64,000 nt of DNA from Ophthalmolycus amberensis (GCA_024529925.1 JAFEUB010001482.1:418501-482500), one strand, 5' to 3'; positions 12,315 to 26,800 are shown, counted from the stretch's first letter. The notes: generated by a model not told the origin, from the letters alone. Program-made: numbers and translations.

Positions 12315-15300
12315 ATGGCCTGTGTACAGCAAGTTAGACCCTCTCAGGTAAAATCACTCCACACTGACAAGTTAATGTAACTAGCTAACGTTAGTTAGTA
12401 ACTAACAGTTAGATACAGTGTTTTAGCATTAACGCTGGTAATTGTAACTTAATTAAGTACATTTACTAGTGTACTAGGCTCACTCGTTGGCTGAATGTTA
12501 ACTGATTAATAAGGAGCCCTCACTATGTGATGGACTTGTTTCACTCATGCAGGAGACTCAGCTGTTGCCCAATCAGGTGTTCTCGGAGCAGCAGTCCCTG
12601 GTTGTCATGAAGAAGCTTCTGGCCGTCGCAGTGTCCGGCATCACATACCTCCGGGGCCTTTTCCCAGAGAAAGCCTATGGCACCAAATATGTTGGAGGTT
12701 AGTAATGCGCATGAAAAGTTATTTGTCTGCCCATCGTAGTGAGCTGTCTAGGTCCATTGACCGTAGACATTTTTTCTTCCCACAGATCAGAAAGTGATGA
12801 TCATTAAAGAGGAGCGCAGCTGTCCCGGTGCCAGTCAGATGGTTCAATGGTGAATAACAACGACGTGACACTTGCTGGCCAAAGTCATTGATATGATATG
12901 AGGATCACGAGGAAAACAATATCCCCTGTATGTGTCAAAGATAATTAGATGTGTGTTAATTAAATTCTTCCAGGATGCAGGGCTGCTTTGAGGCCATCCA
13001 GAAGAAGTATGTAAGTCACGTTCAACCTTTTCCATAAATTTGTCCCGTGTCTCATCAAGTGGTCAAAGTTATTGTTATTTATTTCATCCCCACCAGCTGC
13101 GGAGCGTCATTATGTCTGTGAGTATTTTGTTAATGACTTCTCTTGTGTGATATTTGTTTTATTGTCTTTTCTATAAAGCCTGACAGAAATCCAGAAATAG
13201 TCATGATGTTTCTTTTTCATTTGATCCTTTGTTTTTAGATCTACACTGACCCAGAGAACCCTCAGGTAATGCACCGGCTGTCCTCTTGCCATTGTTGATG
13301 TTTAACAATGCTAAACTACTGTACAGATAACAAGCTGTTTATCGGATTGTTGCGTATCTCATATACAGCACCTGTCTTTCAGAAAGTGACTGAGTATTAC
13401 CAGTTCAGGATCCATTACACTGCAGAAGGAGCACAGATGGACTTTGAAAGGTGAGGTTTTTTTATCTTCACGAGAAGTTTATAACACGTTAAATAAAGCT
13501 CAATCATGCAAGAAGCTAACAAAAGGAAAAATACAAGTTGGAATCATCTCTGGCTTTGACTTTACACTCACCTACCAGGAAGTAACTTGATTTTCTGTCT
13601 AATCAGTGCATGAATTAACCCCTTTGACAACTTTGATTTCTTAAATTCACATAAGACTTGAAGTTGGAAATAAGTACTCCATATATAGAAGGAGAAAGTA
13701 TCGAACAAAAAAAACAAACAGATTCTGTCTGCACATCATTGAATACACACTTCTACAGATGTCAGGATAGCATATTGATGTTCTTAACTATATTTTAAAA
13801 TGTATTGAAGAAGACTTGAAACTAGAGATTGAGACCATAAACTCATGTTTACAATGTTTACTGAGGTAATAAATCAAGAGAGAAGTAGAGTCATCTTCTC
13901 ATAGACTTCTATACAACCAGAGGAGTCGCCCCCTGGTGGACACTAGAGAGAATGCAGGTTTTAAGAGATTTAAAAGTCAGAGTAGCTTCAGTCTTCAGTC
14001 ATACACAGGCTCCTGTTACCCGAGCACCTGTAACGTGTGACTGCACTTTGTGAACACAGTCAGAAGCTGGTTCACCTCAGAACATCCCAAAAACCCAGTT
14101 ACCATAACCGTTAGCGTGGCAACGTGTCTGAAAGAGAAGTCATATTTCAGCAGCACTGGGCTGATGGTGAGCGTTTCTCATTTCTCATCCTGCCTCCTTT
14201 CTTCATCAGCAACAACGACAACAAGGTGTCGGCGATGTCATGCGGCAACATGAAGAAGGCCAGCGTCCTGCTGGTGAGGAAGCTCTACACTCTGATGCAG
14301 AACCTGGGTCCTCTGCCAGACAACGTCTGCCTCAACATGAAGCTGGCTTACTACGACGACGGTAACTCGCAGGGATCATCATTTATACAAGTGCAGGAGA
14401 AACTGAATTGAGCCAAAACATTTGAAAGCTTCTCACAAGTTTAATTCAACAACGACTAGATTTGTTTGTTACAAAACCTTAATTTCATGAGCTGCAGCTT
14501 TAAGCTCTGAAAGCGTTTATGCTTCCGTGTCACATTATTTAGCTGATGCTCTGATCTGACGTGAGTGAGCAACGAAAGGTTAAGGGCCGAATTCATGAAA
14601 AGGATTGCGCGTTTTTTGAATCGGACCTTGAGACGGTGCAGACAGCGGTTACAAGTGATGCGCAGTTCACGGTGAAATTAGCGGCTGAAATCCATTCTTT
14701 GTGAAGGTGCCCCATCAGTGTGTTTCTGAGGGGCAGTTTGTCAGGTGCAGATGAGGGAATCTGTTTTGTTTGTCTCAATGTGCGTCCGTTTTCCAGTCAC
14801 TCCTCAGGACTACCAGCCGCCCGGCTTCAAGGAGGCCGACGGCGACACCCTGGAGTTTGAGAAAGAGCCGATGAAACTCACCATGGGCGAGGTGGTCACT
14901 CCCTTCCACACTTTGAAGCTGGACATGGCCACAGAGAAACAGAGACTGGAGCAGGTGAATGAGAGGAAGTGAAATAGAAGTTCATCTTCAATGAACACCT
15001 GTCGGCTCCCAACCTGCTGTGCATGTTGTTAAATGTCTGCAGGTGGAGGAGAGCGTTCAGGTGACGGAGAAGTGGGTTGTGAAGATGGAGGAGGAGGGCG
15101 TCATGTCGCAGGTCGGCACACAGACAACTCGTTCACACTCAGCAGGACGAAGTGATCAATAATCACTAAAAAGGCTTTAAAATAACAGAACTAATTATGA
15201 CCCAAGCAGGTTTGGGGATTGAAGATGTAATGCTTTTTAACTCTTAAATAAGATTTCTTATATTCATAGTAATTCAGTTTATGCTCAAATTTACAATTTT

Positions 15301-16335
15301 TTTACCGCCAGGTCAGTTTTGCTTTTTAGGAAATGTGCTCTCCATTAACATCTTTAAGATGGGGAGAAGTTGAACATCAGTGTCACATTGTGTGGTAATA
15401 TGAGACGGTGTGCAACGAATGAATGAATGAATTGGGAAATGTTGTCTCGCGTGTTGACACGTTGTGATCACGGCGTCCAGATGACATGTTTTCATCTTCA
15501 GACTCATGTGATTGAAGACGTGGAGAAGCCCGACATGGACTTGGACAACACCGGTAAACCCTCACGCATACCTTCTCCAGAGTGTGTTTGTGTTTGTTTG
15601 TGTCGTTCACTCTTATTCATGATAAGCGTCACTATAAACGGGTAGACGTAGGCGTCATGAAGGCTTCTCTTGGGTGTGAAGACGTTTAAACATTCAGCTG
15701 TAGAGCTCTCCAGCTTGTTGGAAGGTCTCGTACAGAGATCCTCATTAGCCAGAAATAATAACTCCTATTATTGGACTTGTGAAACTATATGAACATCATC
15801 TTTTTTTTGTTTTCATGAACTCAAGAGATCCAGCTGAGCTGTCATGAGAAGATCGAGAGCTGCAAGGTACGTGTGCCTTTAACTGTACGTAAAATAATGA
15901 CACGCTTCTGCTGCAGAAGATTTACACACAAAACAAAATAATTCCTATCGGGCTGATTCATCAGTGTCTAATGATTGAACAGAAAAGCAAAGGGAAATAT
16001 TTCCATAGCTTGTTTTTGACTGTTGATGTCGAGACACAACCAGTGATTAAAAAGGAGATTTCCCCCAAAAAAACACCAGTTTCTCTGCAGATTGAATGAC
16101 GCTCTCTGTGCAGTAAAAAGGCCCCTTAGAGTGCCCTTCATGGTCGGTCACGTTACGGCCATCTGTCCCCTCAGATGGACTCCGAGGTGAAGAAGTCCCC
16201 CGACGCTGACGACCAAAGGAGGACCAGGAGCGGACGGATCTTCAAGTCCGTTACGGTCAGTGACAGGAAGTTCAATGAGTCGAAGATCTAAGAATTCAAT
16301 TCTTCATTTGTTGCTTCAATATGATAATAAATCAG

Positions 16336-16367
<32 letters not shown>

Positions 16368-16798
16368 GAGACAAACCTGACCGTGAACAACAAGGAGCCG
16401 ACAACGATGAAGGACAAAAGTGTGAGAAACTTGCTCCTCTCTGACCTGTAAATATTGTGTAAATGTGTAACGCAGCGAGCAGATAACAGATCACTTTTAC
16501 ATAAGAAGCACTTCCTGCTGCAGACAGGCTGGAGCTTAGGAAAGGAAAATGCGTAGGAGCCCCGTTAGCTTCACGGATGAGTCAGCGCCGATCGCTTGGG
16601 TTTTTCTCAGAGTGGGATGTGGTGTCAGTCAGTCGACTCACAGCGTTCTGTGCTTGTTGTTATGTTGTTTTACCAGCTGGGCGTGTCTTCTGCTGTTTTC
16701 AGGTCTCTCAGTACGAAATCCCCAACAGCCAGGACACGCCATCCACCGCCGCGCAGATGAAGAGGCGCAAATTCAGCGAGCCCAAGGAGCGCTTCTGA
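12315..16798 (+). CDS. hormad1: HORMA domain-containing protein 1
   Basis: Fifteen coding exons join in frame: 12315-12347, 12553-12697, 12786-12849, 12974-13010, 13097-13117, 13239-13265, 13383-13450, 14210-14361, 14797-14954, 15043-15111, 15502-15553, 15826-15866, 16175-16255, 16368-16421 and 16703-16798. The total is 1098 nt, 365 aa (human is 394). HORMAD1 coats unsynapsed meiotic chromosome axes, supports double-strand-break formation and is removed by TRIP13. The HORMA domain spans about residues 20-230; landmarks are ITYLRGLFPE, YGTKYV, KKASVLLVRKLYTLMQNLGPLP, DYQPPGFK and VTPFHTLK. The acidic middle is followed by RTRSGRIF, matching the human KTRSGKVF region, and by a C-terminus RRKFSEPKERF matching the human RRKFSEPKEHI closure motif. 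The start has a good context (G at -3, G at +4). A poly(A) signal AATAAA is at 17053-17058. Exons of 21 and 27 nt are unusually short. Confidence 0.95.
13801..13965 (+). repeat. Dispersed fish repeat copy A in hormad1 intron
   Basis: Positions 13801-13954 match 57358-57511 over 154 bases without a gap and with only four differences that I count by eye. The element contains GTCGCCCCCTGGTGG near its 3' end. I recognise the sequence as belonging to a short interspersed repeat that is very common in percomorph genomes. This copy is 5'-truncated and lies in the intron between the seventh and eighth coding exons of hormad1. Confidence 0.8.
16337..16365 (+). repeat. (TG)n abutting a hormad1 splice acceptor
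   Basis: A 29-base TG run ends directly at the AG (16366-16367) of the acceptor for exon 16368-16421, replacing the usual pyrimidine tract. The exon itself is supported by reading frame and by the family pattern. Confidence 0.9.
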
Positions 16799-17058
16799 CC
16801 TCGCCCCGCTGCGCTGAAGTACCCGTTTACATTACATGTGCTTACATTTATATTCTGCTGCACAACAAGTTACAGAGACGTTTTTTAAAGGGACTCCACT
16901 CCTTATTGCAACAGTTTGTTTGCTCCGCAGTTTATTTGAATGTAACGCAGATCTAAAGCGTGGATTTAAAGTTAGAATGCTGATGAACTAATGTAGTCAT
17001 TAACACGGGTTGTTTTACTGTTACTCGTTTACTAACCTGGACTTCATATTTGAATAAA

Positions 17059-18122
17059 ATACAACAACAAAACGGTGACATCTGGTTGTGACACTTTTGT
17101 ATAAAGTCAAGTGAGCTTGACTTCTAATGTGTGTTCATCAAAGAACTCTCAGGAGCAACAGGAGGCCTGTCACAGCGGTCAGGGTGGTGCAGGCTCTCAG
17201 TGATGGAGTTAGTTAGAAGGAATCACATTCTTTCTCTTTCACTCTTTACTAGCAGGACAGTTGAGCACATCGTCTCATCACGTCATCAAATTCCTAAAAA
17301 ACTAAAATAACAACAAGATAATTCAACGATACCAAATATGTACAAACAAATCAAACATCAGGAGGTTATACTCAAACAGCATGAATGTGTTATAGACAGA
17401 ATATGTTACAGAAAAGCATTAATATCAGTGATAGCAGACATCATCATAGAGACGCGATGAAGTGAGTTGTGACAGAATTGCAGTTCTGATGCTCGGCGGT
17501 CGAGACGCCGTCAGACACCTGCACATGTTTGTAGAGAGGAAACACAGTCGTCTACCGTGTAAATATTTTACAGTTTCAGCTTCCTGCCAGTTAAACCTCT
17601 CTGGGGACAGGAAATTCGACTTCGCCTGCCTCGAAAAAAACACAGACTAGACCCAGGAAATGCCACGCATTTGCATGCGAGGTGCCTTAAATGAAGCTGT
17701 TAAGTGAAAGTGGATTATATCTGTACACAGTGACCTATGGGCCCAGATAACCCACACCCCCCCATCAGCAGCCAAGCTGTGTGTTTTTAATCTCCTATTG
17801 TTTTTCCCAGAGAGAGGGACATTTGCTGATAGACTGCCTTAACCCACTGCGGATCAATACTGCAGGAAGCCTTTGTGATGCATATCCAAGCAGCCCCCAC
17901 CTCTCTGTGTCTGCAGGGGGGGGGGGGGGGGGCTCCATCAAATCAGCCCTCACTTCCTCCTTACACGGGGCATTGTCTCGGCCACCGCATTCATTTCATC
18001 GCCTGTGCGTTCTTTTTATGGGCATTTCAGATGACAGAATGGACTGGGATATCCACGGTGGACAGCACACACACACGCACACACACATACGCACACACAC
18101 GCACACACACACACACGCACAC

Positions 18123-18165
<43 letters not shown>

Positions 18166-19793
18166 AGCACGCATTGACAGCGCTTTATGAGCTGTGAAAT
18201 GAATCAGGGTTTCCTAACCTCACCGCCCGGCCTCCACTGGCATTTTTCAACACTTTTTCTTTTATTATTTTGACGACAGGCGGGGGGGTTCTCAGGGTAT
18301 TGATAAGTGATGAAATGCATTGAGGCTAAAGGCACCTCTTTGCAGGCCTAGTCCTGTATCGTAGATAAACCAGTATCTCGGTTCTAGACATTGCAACAGC
18401 ACTTCATCACAGGAGTGAACCGATAAATGGCGCCCAAAAGGCAAAATGTATCGAATATACACATATTTGAGAAATGTGTGTTGGAGGCACAGAGACTTGA
18501 ATATGGGCCACTTTAAAAAGAGCGAAAACAACAGCATGTTTTTCGGGTGGACCATGTTCTCACGTGGAGCACGTTCTAAATCGTAAAGGAATCTAAACTG
18601 CGGTTTGATTTCTCCTCCACACACTCCATCCCTGGGCCTCTACATCATGTCTGTACGCACACGTCTCCCAGAAATGAATTCTGAAATTAAATTCAGGGAC
18701 ACACGTCCAGCGGTCAGTGTTGACAGATCAATCAGCTGGCCAAACAGCAGGAGGGGGAGGGGGGGGGGGGGGGGGGGCACAGACAGACGAATCACATCGC
18801 TCAGGTCCGGACACGGTCAAGGCAAGACACCCTGACAGACAGCCGCGGTCCATCCCGGGGCGCCGCAGATTAAAGCCGGCTTCTGTGAGCCTATGGTGGC
18901 GCTGCGGTGATTGTGCCTGCAGGGCCTACGGGCCCCAAGGGTGGGGCCAGGCTCTACAGCAGGAGGAGGGGGGGGGGGGGTGGAGTGGACCGTGACCCCT
19001 CTGACCTTGCCAGAAGGGCAGCAAATGTTTGGGAGCTGATTAGCGGCTCCGCAGCAGAGCAGCGCTCACTGCTAGCCCTTTGGAATCACGGAGAGATCCA
19101 AGGAAATCCAGGAAATGTGTCAATCAAATGAAAGAAATCCAGTTACAAGCGTGACGGAAATAAAAGAATTGAGATGATTAAACATTCTTATACTGTTTTA
19201 TACATTCACATAAAAATGGCAATGAACTGTATGTTACAGAGGTTAAAGTTTTGTTATTCTCCTTTATACGTCTGCTTTACTGTATTTCAGAGGCAGGTAT
19301 TTTATCTTATTTGGCAGCTATAGTAACTTGATACATGTCCGATAACACAATATATAAAAGCATAACACTGTGAAACCGTTCTGCATAATCACGACTCTTA
19401 CTTTTCATATCGACATGCATTTGACATAAAATTGCATTAAAACATGATATAAAAGACATAAATATGATGTTAAAAAGCAAAAAGAAATAGAAGATACAAA
19501 TACAAAAAAACAAAAAGGAGAGTAAAAATATGCAGCATGATTTAAAATATAAATTGATAAAAGTCAGTGTGGAGAGTTGGACGTAACACTTTCAGTGAAC
19601 TTTTACACTGTGGTATTCTACCCGAGGCTGTCTGAACGTCTTCTACCACCACAGTGTGTTAAACACAGTGTGTTCACGTGCAGAGTAACAACCTTATTCT
19701 GTAGACAAGAAGCAGTTTTACAAGCAGGAATGAAATCTCCTGAACGACCACAAGGGGGCGATGAGTAGCCACGGAAACGAGCTGCTTGTCTCG

Positions 19794-19829
<36 letters not shown>

Positions 19830-22800
19830 CGAGAGAGAGCATCTCCTCTCCCATGCATGCCTTAGTCAGCTCGTACAGTTGGCCTCCGCACTGTACGCAA
19901 TTTAAAAAGCATGCGATTCCCACTAAACAGCCAACGCGGGGCTATTCAACTCGTCTTTTGAGAGACAACGCGCTGGAGTCAACAGTATTGATCCGCATAC
20001 GTGGATGATAAAAAAGGAGGCGGGGGTGTGTGGGGGGGGGGGGGGGGGAGCAGGTGGCAGTGGGCCTGCAGATTCAGGGACTTAGTCGCTCACCGGGTCT
20101 GTATGGTCAGCGGTGTCGAGCACCACTCTACCAAGCAGATGCTCAAAGCAATGGGATGTGCCCCCGTTGTGATCAGAGTGGACAGCTGAATTGTTTGCCA
20201 CCAAAGGGCCCTTTTCTTCAGCAGCAGGCCCCGCGCACAATGGGGCCCCCACCGCACTGACGCACTGAGGATTTCTGCAGGAGGGGGGGGGGGGGGGGGG
20301 GGCGAGTACGTGTGCATCGAGGGACAGGGGTGCGAGCCTCTGTCCGTACCCCCTTTATTTTTTGTGCTCAGATGGACCTCTCTGCGCAAACCCCCCCTCT
20401 CCCCCCCCCTCTCCTCCCTATCTCATCCACAAAGCCCCCCTGAAGCTACCGGAGGGCAGGGGTTTAAATGTCACGCTTGGCCATCAGAGCGCCTGCAGCC
20501 CCCGGCTTGTGTCTCCTCACGGGGGGGGAGCACGCCAGGAGAGGGAGAGAGATAGGAGAGCTAAGGGGAGGGAGACACTTGCCCCTTGCACCCATTGTCC
20601 ATTACGATAGGCATGAGCTGCTAACTGACTCCAAATCAAGTGTGTCCTCTCGCCACGCGCCCCGGCCTTGTCCTGCTCAAACACAAAGGCCCTCTGTGTC
20701 CCCCCCCCCCCCCCCCAAACCATCCATAGGTGAATAGCAGCTTTTGGTCGTGGCATGTCCGACGGAGCAGCTTAAAAGGAGGCTGCCCAGTCTTAACTTT
20801 CAGCCGGCCACCGGGTCGGAATGATAAACGCAACGTTTGTCGTCCCGAGGCGCCCGACGAGATCGTCCGCATTGCACTCCGGTGAGCTCTTACGAGACAA
20901 AAATCAATGCTAACTTTTTGCGTTCAGTCACATGAGAGGGACTTCAAAGCGTTAAAGCGGGCAGAGTGGGGAAAAGAGTGATGGGGGGGGGGGGGGTGGG
21001 GGGGATGACAAAGTGTCGAGCTGAAATAAAAGTACAGGACGAAATATACGAGCTGCCGGGCCAACTTTCATCCCAGCCCAAGGTCCCGGCCCGTACTTAA
21101 CCGACCCGCGAGATTGAGTGCTTTATGTATCTATTTGTTCTAAATAGTGGCACGCTTGACCTTGGCCCCGGGCCCCCAGGAACCAGGAACCAGGAATCAG
21201 GAACCAGGAATCATCCCTCCTGTCAAGAGGAGCAAGGGAGTGACCTTGAGCCGACGGAGGCGCGGGCGTAGCTGAGTGCACAAACTCATTTAGCTCCTGC
21301 TTTGCTATCGACATGCTGTAGTCGTTAACATTACGGACGATGAATAACTACCGACTGTCGTATACCTGCGCCATACGTCCCCGTGCCACTCGGCCACGGC
21401 TACATGGGGGGGGGGGGGCCGTCGCAGAAACCCGCCGCGCTGACGGTCAGGTGACTGAAGGGGCCACATCACTTCTACTTGTTCCTCCACACCATCATAG
21501 CGGCCACTCATCAAGGGTGGCCGGCGAAAGCCCGCCGATGTGCCGGAGGAGACGGATCACTTCTGTGCGTCACACCTTCCTCTCATGCTTCTGTGTGAAC
21601 GCTTCACCTCCAGCAGCAGCTGCTCAGGCCTCTGCAGCGCGTGTTCCTCCGTATCGATCGTTGTGAAAATGGGTGAATTTACTGTAGTTTCTGCAAAGAC
21701 AAAGAAATGATTACAGTCAACACTGCCAGAGCTGGAGGCGTGAATGTGAAGGGTTTTAAAGGCTGTTGAGCACTAAGACGGAGGGAATTATGGGTTGTGT
21801 GTTCATGAAGTCGTTTGTGAGGGGGGGGGGCACAGGAAGAGTGCTGAAACGAGGGGACACTTGTCTCATGTCGTCCGTATGTTTCAGCTGTTTCTGTTGG
21901 AGCTGGAGTGATAGCTTAGTGGAGCGCTTTGACCCAAATAAAGTCCCAGGAACTCACAAACTACATCATGAAAGTCTCTTTGGGCATTCTTGTTTGAGTT
22001 TCTGCTCCATCAAAGGATTCATTAGGAGGCTCGACATCTAGAAAGAACACTCCTTTTCCACCCAAATGAAGGTGTAATGCAGGTTTTTTAGAAGATGGAA
22101 AACCTGCTAAAACTCTGTGACGGACTCTGTTACTTATTCAGTGTCTCTTTCTCACTGACAAACCACATTTGGGGATTTGTTGGAACAGTTGAAAGGTTTT
22201 GATGACTTTTATTTTGTTCCACAATGATCAGCGTGGTTTCTGTCAATGGAGTCTTGTGGCTGAGAGGCTGTTTAGTTTCACATCTAACTCTGAATTAAAG
22301 CTTTATTTTGACCAACCCGGAGTTGGTGATTGTTGGCAGAGTGGAAAGACGGACCAAGTGTTTTGTTTCTGTTGAGTGTGAATGAAGTGTGTTCTGGTGA
22401 GCGAGATAGAATGACTGTCGTCTGACTGGAGTCTGGGGGCTTTCAGGAGAGCAGATTGATTGTATTTTTTGTTCGTTAATAAGTTATAATGATTTCATTT
22501 GTTACATATTCACTTCAACACGTGTCACGTAGCATTAGCGTGTCGTGTTTCCATCACTGCCGATAAGTATTCGGGACTACTGCGGATTCCTTCTGTTTGG
22601 GGAATAAATGCCGATTGTAACATTCCCCACTGAAGACAAAAGCTTAAGTCAGCATTTTAACCGGATCGATGCCGTCCTGACTCTTCAGCGATAGTGAGAA
22701 CTTGTTGGAATTAGAATTTGAACAATACATATACATTTTCTAGACATATTTGGAAATGTTTTAAGAATGCCAAAATAAGGAATAAGCAAATGTTCAATTT

Positions 22801-23800
22801 TCACTTTGGCGTCTTTAACCTTAATTACCAAAGGGGTGTGAACAACGATCAATAATGCGATATGTCATGACGTGCTCTCCTGTGATATGGTGTCGATACT
22901 CTGCGTTGGTGTCACTAAACGTTCTCTCGTGACTCTAAGCAGGTCTCTCCTCCTCCAGAAAACTAAACCTTCAACTCTGCTGCGTTGTTGCTGCTCAACC
23001 TTTTGCAGCTTCGTGGTTGTTTGAGACTAAATTAACTAAAAACATGGCTTCAAATCTTAGAGAAACCCTCCGACATTATCGAAGACATGGAAAAAATACT
23101 CTTTTTAGAGTAATAATTTCGATCTGATGTCATTTTTCCAACATCACCCTCTTTGAAGAAGACATGTGCAATGTGCAAATATATCTTTATTTAAAGAAAC
23201 ATTTTCTTTGTGCATTCTTGTTTGAGATTCAATAATGTCTAGAAACTTAGAAATAACATTATTTTTCCTTTTTCCACCACAATGACTGCGTATACGCCGG
23301 TGTTACACATCATCCTCTTTGGGAATTCCAGACTCTATGTATTTGCAATTATTATTATTTTGAACTGCTGGGCAGCTGCTGCTTCACGTCACCCGAGGAC
23401 TCGATCGGCCTCCTGCCTGTTAGTAAATCCTCTGACTACACACACGCCTTAAACTCAGACTTTTATGTGAGCACAAAGAAACTTTTCCCCCTTCAGCGGA
23501 TGAATGTGAAAAGAATTCAATAAACAACGTGTCAAACTCTGCACATCCATCATTCTGTACCACGAAGGTCAGACATCCAAGTGAAGGAACAATAAGAACA
23601 GCACATATCTGAGCGGAGGGAGACTTTAAGGGCTTCTCCGTCGCTCATTTAATCACACATAGTTACAAAGTTCTCGATAAAACAGCGAAACTGAACTGTG
23701 TTTTTTTTGGTGCACACAGATTCACCCCCCACATAGAGCACAGCAACATTTCATCACCAGCTTGATCAAAATGAAATAATACATTTTACAAAAAGTACTA
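17059..23800. other. Gene desert, segment 1
   Basis: No exon of a recognisable protein is found on either strand downstream of the hormad1 poly(A) signal. The stretch is dominated by simple sequence: poly-G runs (17916-17932, 18759-18777, 18968-18980, 20032-20048, 20283-20302, 20983-20996, 21406-21418), a poly-C run (20700-20716), a CA-rich array (18066-18165) and (GA)n at 19798-19829. A CTCF-like core CCACAAGGGGGC lies at 19748-19759 on the plus strand. The moderately GC-rich segments between 18.6 and 21.7 kb could be regulatory DNA for onecut; this cannot be shown from sequence alone. Confidence 0.55.
18066..18165 (+). repeat. CA-rich microsatellite array
   Basis: About 100 bases of CA dinucleotides, interrupted by CG and TA steps in the first half and pure in the second half. 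It produces meaningless His-Thr reading frames. Confidence 0.95.
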
Positions 23801-26800
23801 CGTGGTTGCAGTACCTTAGGTAGTAATTAAATCAGGCGAGTGAAATAAAACATCGCTGAAAATGTTGTTGTTTTTTAAAAGCAGCACGTGTCAGAAACAC
23901 AGTGAAGCACTAAACCAGGTCACTGCAGTCCGGCAGCCTTTGACAAAAGTTGTGCAGGAAGTTTGCAACAACGTTAAAATGTACATTTCATATACAGCAA
24001 CTCAAGAGTCTCCACACCAGGTCTTCGGTTTGACCACAGACACAATCTGCCGCGGGCCCAAAGAAAAAGTTTGGAAGATCTCCCTCTCTCTCGTTCCCTT
24101 TCTCTCTCTCTCTCTCTCTCCCTCTCTCTCCCTCTCCCTCCCTCCGTCCCTCTCTCGGCCTTGGGAGGTTGACTTCTGCCCTGCCAGTGTTTTCCTCCTC
24201 TCCAGGCTTTGAGGGCTTTTCATCTCGAGGTGCAAGGGCCGCCACTTCTCTCCTCTCCCGCTCCTCCCATCCAGCGTGCACACATACACATTTCCATTTT
24301 TGCTGTATAGCGGGTGAGATTAGCAGCTCCACCACCCCAAGGCTGGTTGAAGACGGGGAGGGCAGACGTCTAGCGGTGTTGGTGGGATGCATGCGGGGGA
24401 GAAGATCCCCCAAAGACTTGTTTGAGGCCGCTGCGGATTCTGTGGATGAATCCTCAAAACACACACGTGGTTGTTTTTTAGGATGAGCTGTGTTGTCAAC
24501 TGGATGACCTCACATACAGCTCTGCGCTGCATGGGGAAAAAATGATCTATAAAGATGTGTGCAGGTTTTTGTTGTTGGAGAAAGTTATTAATCTGAGGGA
24601 TTTTCTTTTTGGTTTTATTTTATGACGTTGAAACTCGTGAAGTCTTTCGCTCTTTTTATTTCCAGGTTAAGGAAAGATTAGGCAACTCAGAAACGCCATT
24701 ATTCTGCATGGCAACAGTGATATAGGTACAATTTTGATTCCACTATAACTATCTTTGTCCTTTCAAGAATGGAGGTTGTCGCCACTGATGCTGCTTCTCT
24801 TGGTCTTCCTCATCTTCATCGTTCAACACACATCAGAAAACAAACACTGCTTTAATAAAAGATTCTACGGCCGGCTTGTCTATCTTGGTTTCATTTGTGT
24901 TGCTTAAAGCACTGCAAGTTTTATATTTCTTTATTTTTTTAAAGCATCCTCATCCTCGTGTCCCTGTTACTCTGGATAATCCACTGAACACGCCGTCAAG
25001 AGTTAACAGCACTTATTCCTTTTACATGTTGTGGTCTGATGCTAAAAATCCCAAAACAGCAAATAAAACCAAACTACACGCATGTCTAGACACTAATAAC
25101 GGTGAGAAATAACTTTCTTTTGTAATTTGGGTGAACTGGCCCTTTAAATTCTTGCCTCGTCTGTGAGAATAATGCACAGTTTTATCTTAAATACAGACTA
25201 AAGCCTGTAAACAAAGCCCTTCAAAAGCCGTCAGCAGGCTTACACTTATAGGCCTATTAGTGGAACCACAATGGCAGGACATCAGACCATTTGACCACAA
25301 CCCCCCCCCCCTCCAACAAGCCCATCAGGCAGATCCGGCATCCTGTGGCAGCAGCAGCCGTTGCAACTGACCCGTAACATGTGGCCCAACTACAACTAAA
25401 TTGTGGCTGAATTATTGATACAGAGGCGTCGGCCGCTTTGCAAGTGGGGGCATGAAAGGGAGCCAACATGGGAATGGTCTGCTAATTCTATATGGGAGCC
25501 TGAGGGCACATTCCTCCCAGTGAAGACCAAACATATTGACATATGTGTGTAGGGGGAGAGACTGTATATGATATCAGGCGCTAAAAGGAGAAAAACAGAC
25601 AGTGTGACCGGACCTGCGATCCACATGTTAAGTGTCTCTCGTCTTTCTGTAAATATGGCTGCAGAATCCGAGAACGTGAGCGCCCGAGGTGATGCACATA
25701 TTCTAGTAACAATGGATGCAATATCCTCCTTTTTCTTTCCGTTCGCTCCCCTGGAATCATTACAGCGGAACTCTGTGTTTCACATTATTTTGTGTTTTGT
25801 GTGATATCGATACTGTACGGAGAAAAGGCGAGGTGAATTGTGATGTATGGGATCAAGTCGTTTAGATGGGTATAAACCAGGGAGCGGGGGGCTGTTTGTA
25901 GCTATAAGCCAAGGTTGTTGACCGTCAGTGAGCTGGCCGGCTAATTTCTCCAGAAGTGCCCAAAAGCCTTTGTGTCCTCAGTGCACTTTTATTTCCACCT
26001 CTCTTGGACTTGTGATGACCGTGCCTCGGGGCGACAGAGACACCTTGAGGAGCTGCCCACCTTTAAATCCGCTGCTCCATGACTTCAACCATGACCCCTC
26101 GCTCGGAGGGATCCCTCAGGCCAGATTTAAACGAGCTCCCCCAGGTCCGCAGCGGCTCCTCTATTCACCGTCACGTTCTTTTTTTTGAAAGACATGAATT
26201 GGCTCCCTCTCTGATGCTCGATTGTGAAATGTGTATGTGAATAAAAAAAAGAGAAGATTTGGATGAACTGATATAAAAATCGTACATATGTGGGTAAATG
26301 TGCGGCAGAGAGTGACTGTGACAGACAGATGGGAGGAATGCTGAGGGCCCCTTGCGACACCCTTTTCATTTCCTTTCCTTCCTTCCTTCTCTCCCTATTT
26401 AATTCCCTTTCTTTCCTTCTTTCCCTCCAAATGTTAGAAGGGAATCCCAGTGCTGAAAGCACAGAAACACCTTTACTCTATTTGCATGTCATCAGACTCC
26501 AGGCGTTCTCCCCGTTCAACCCTCATCTCATTCCTCTCACATCTTCTTCTTTTATCGTTAAATACCATCGCTTACATTTTTCACAATTCTCTCCTCTCCA
26601 GTTTTCCTATTACGGAGGACGAATGGCGAGAAAAGGCACACAATATACAGCCTATTGATCCACGCCCATCACTGCAGAAAAAAAGTCGGTTCAGGGGGGT
26701 GGGGGGGGGACGGAGGAGGGGGGGGGGGGGACTGGACACAGCGATCGATAACCTACTCTATCAGCCGTTTCCATGGCAACCGGCCCGAGCAAGGACAGAG

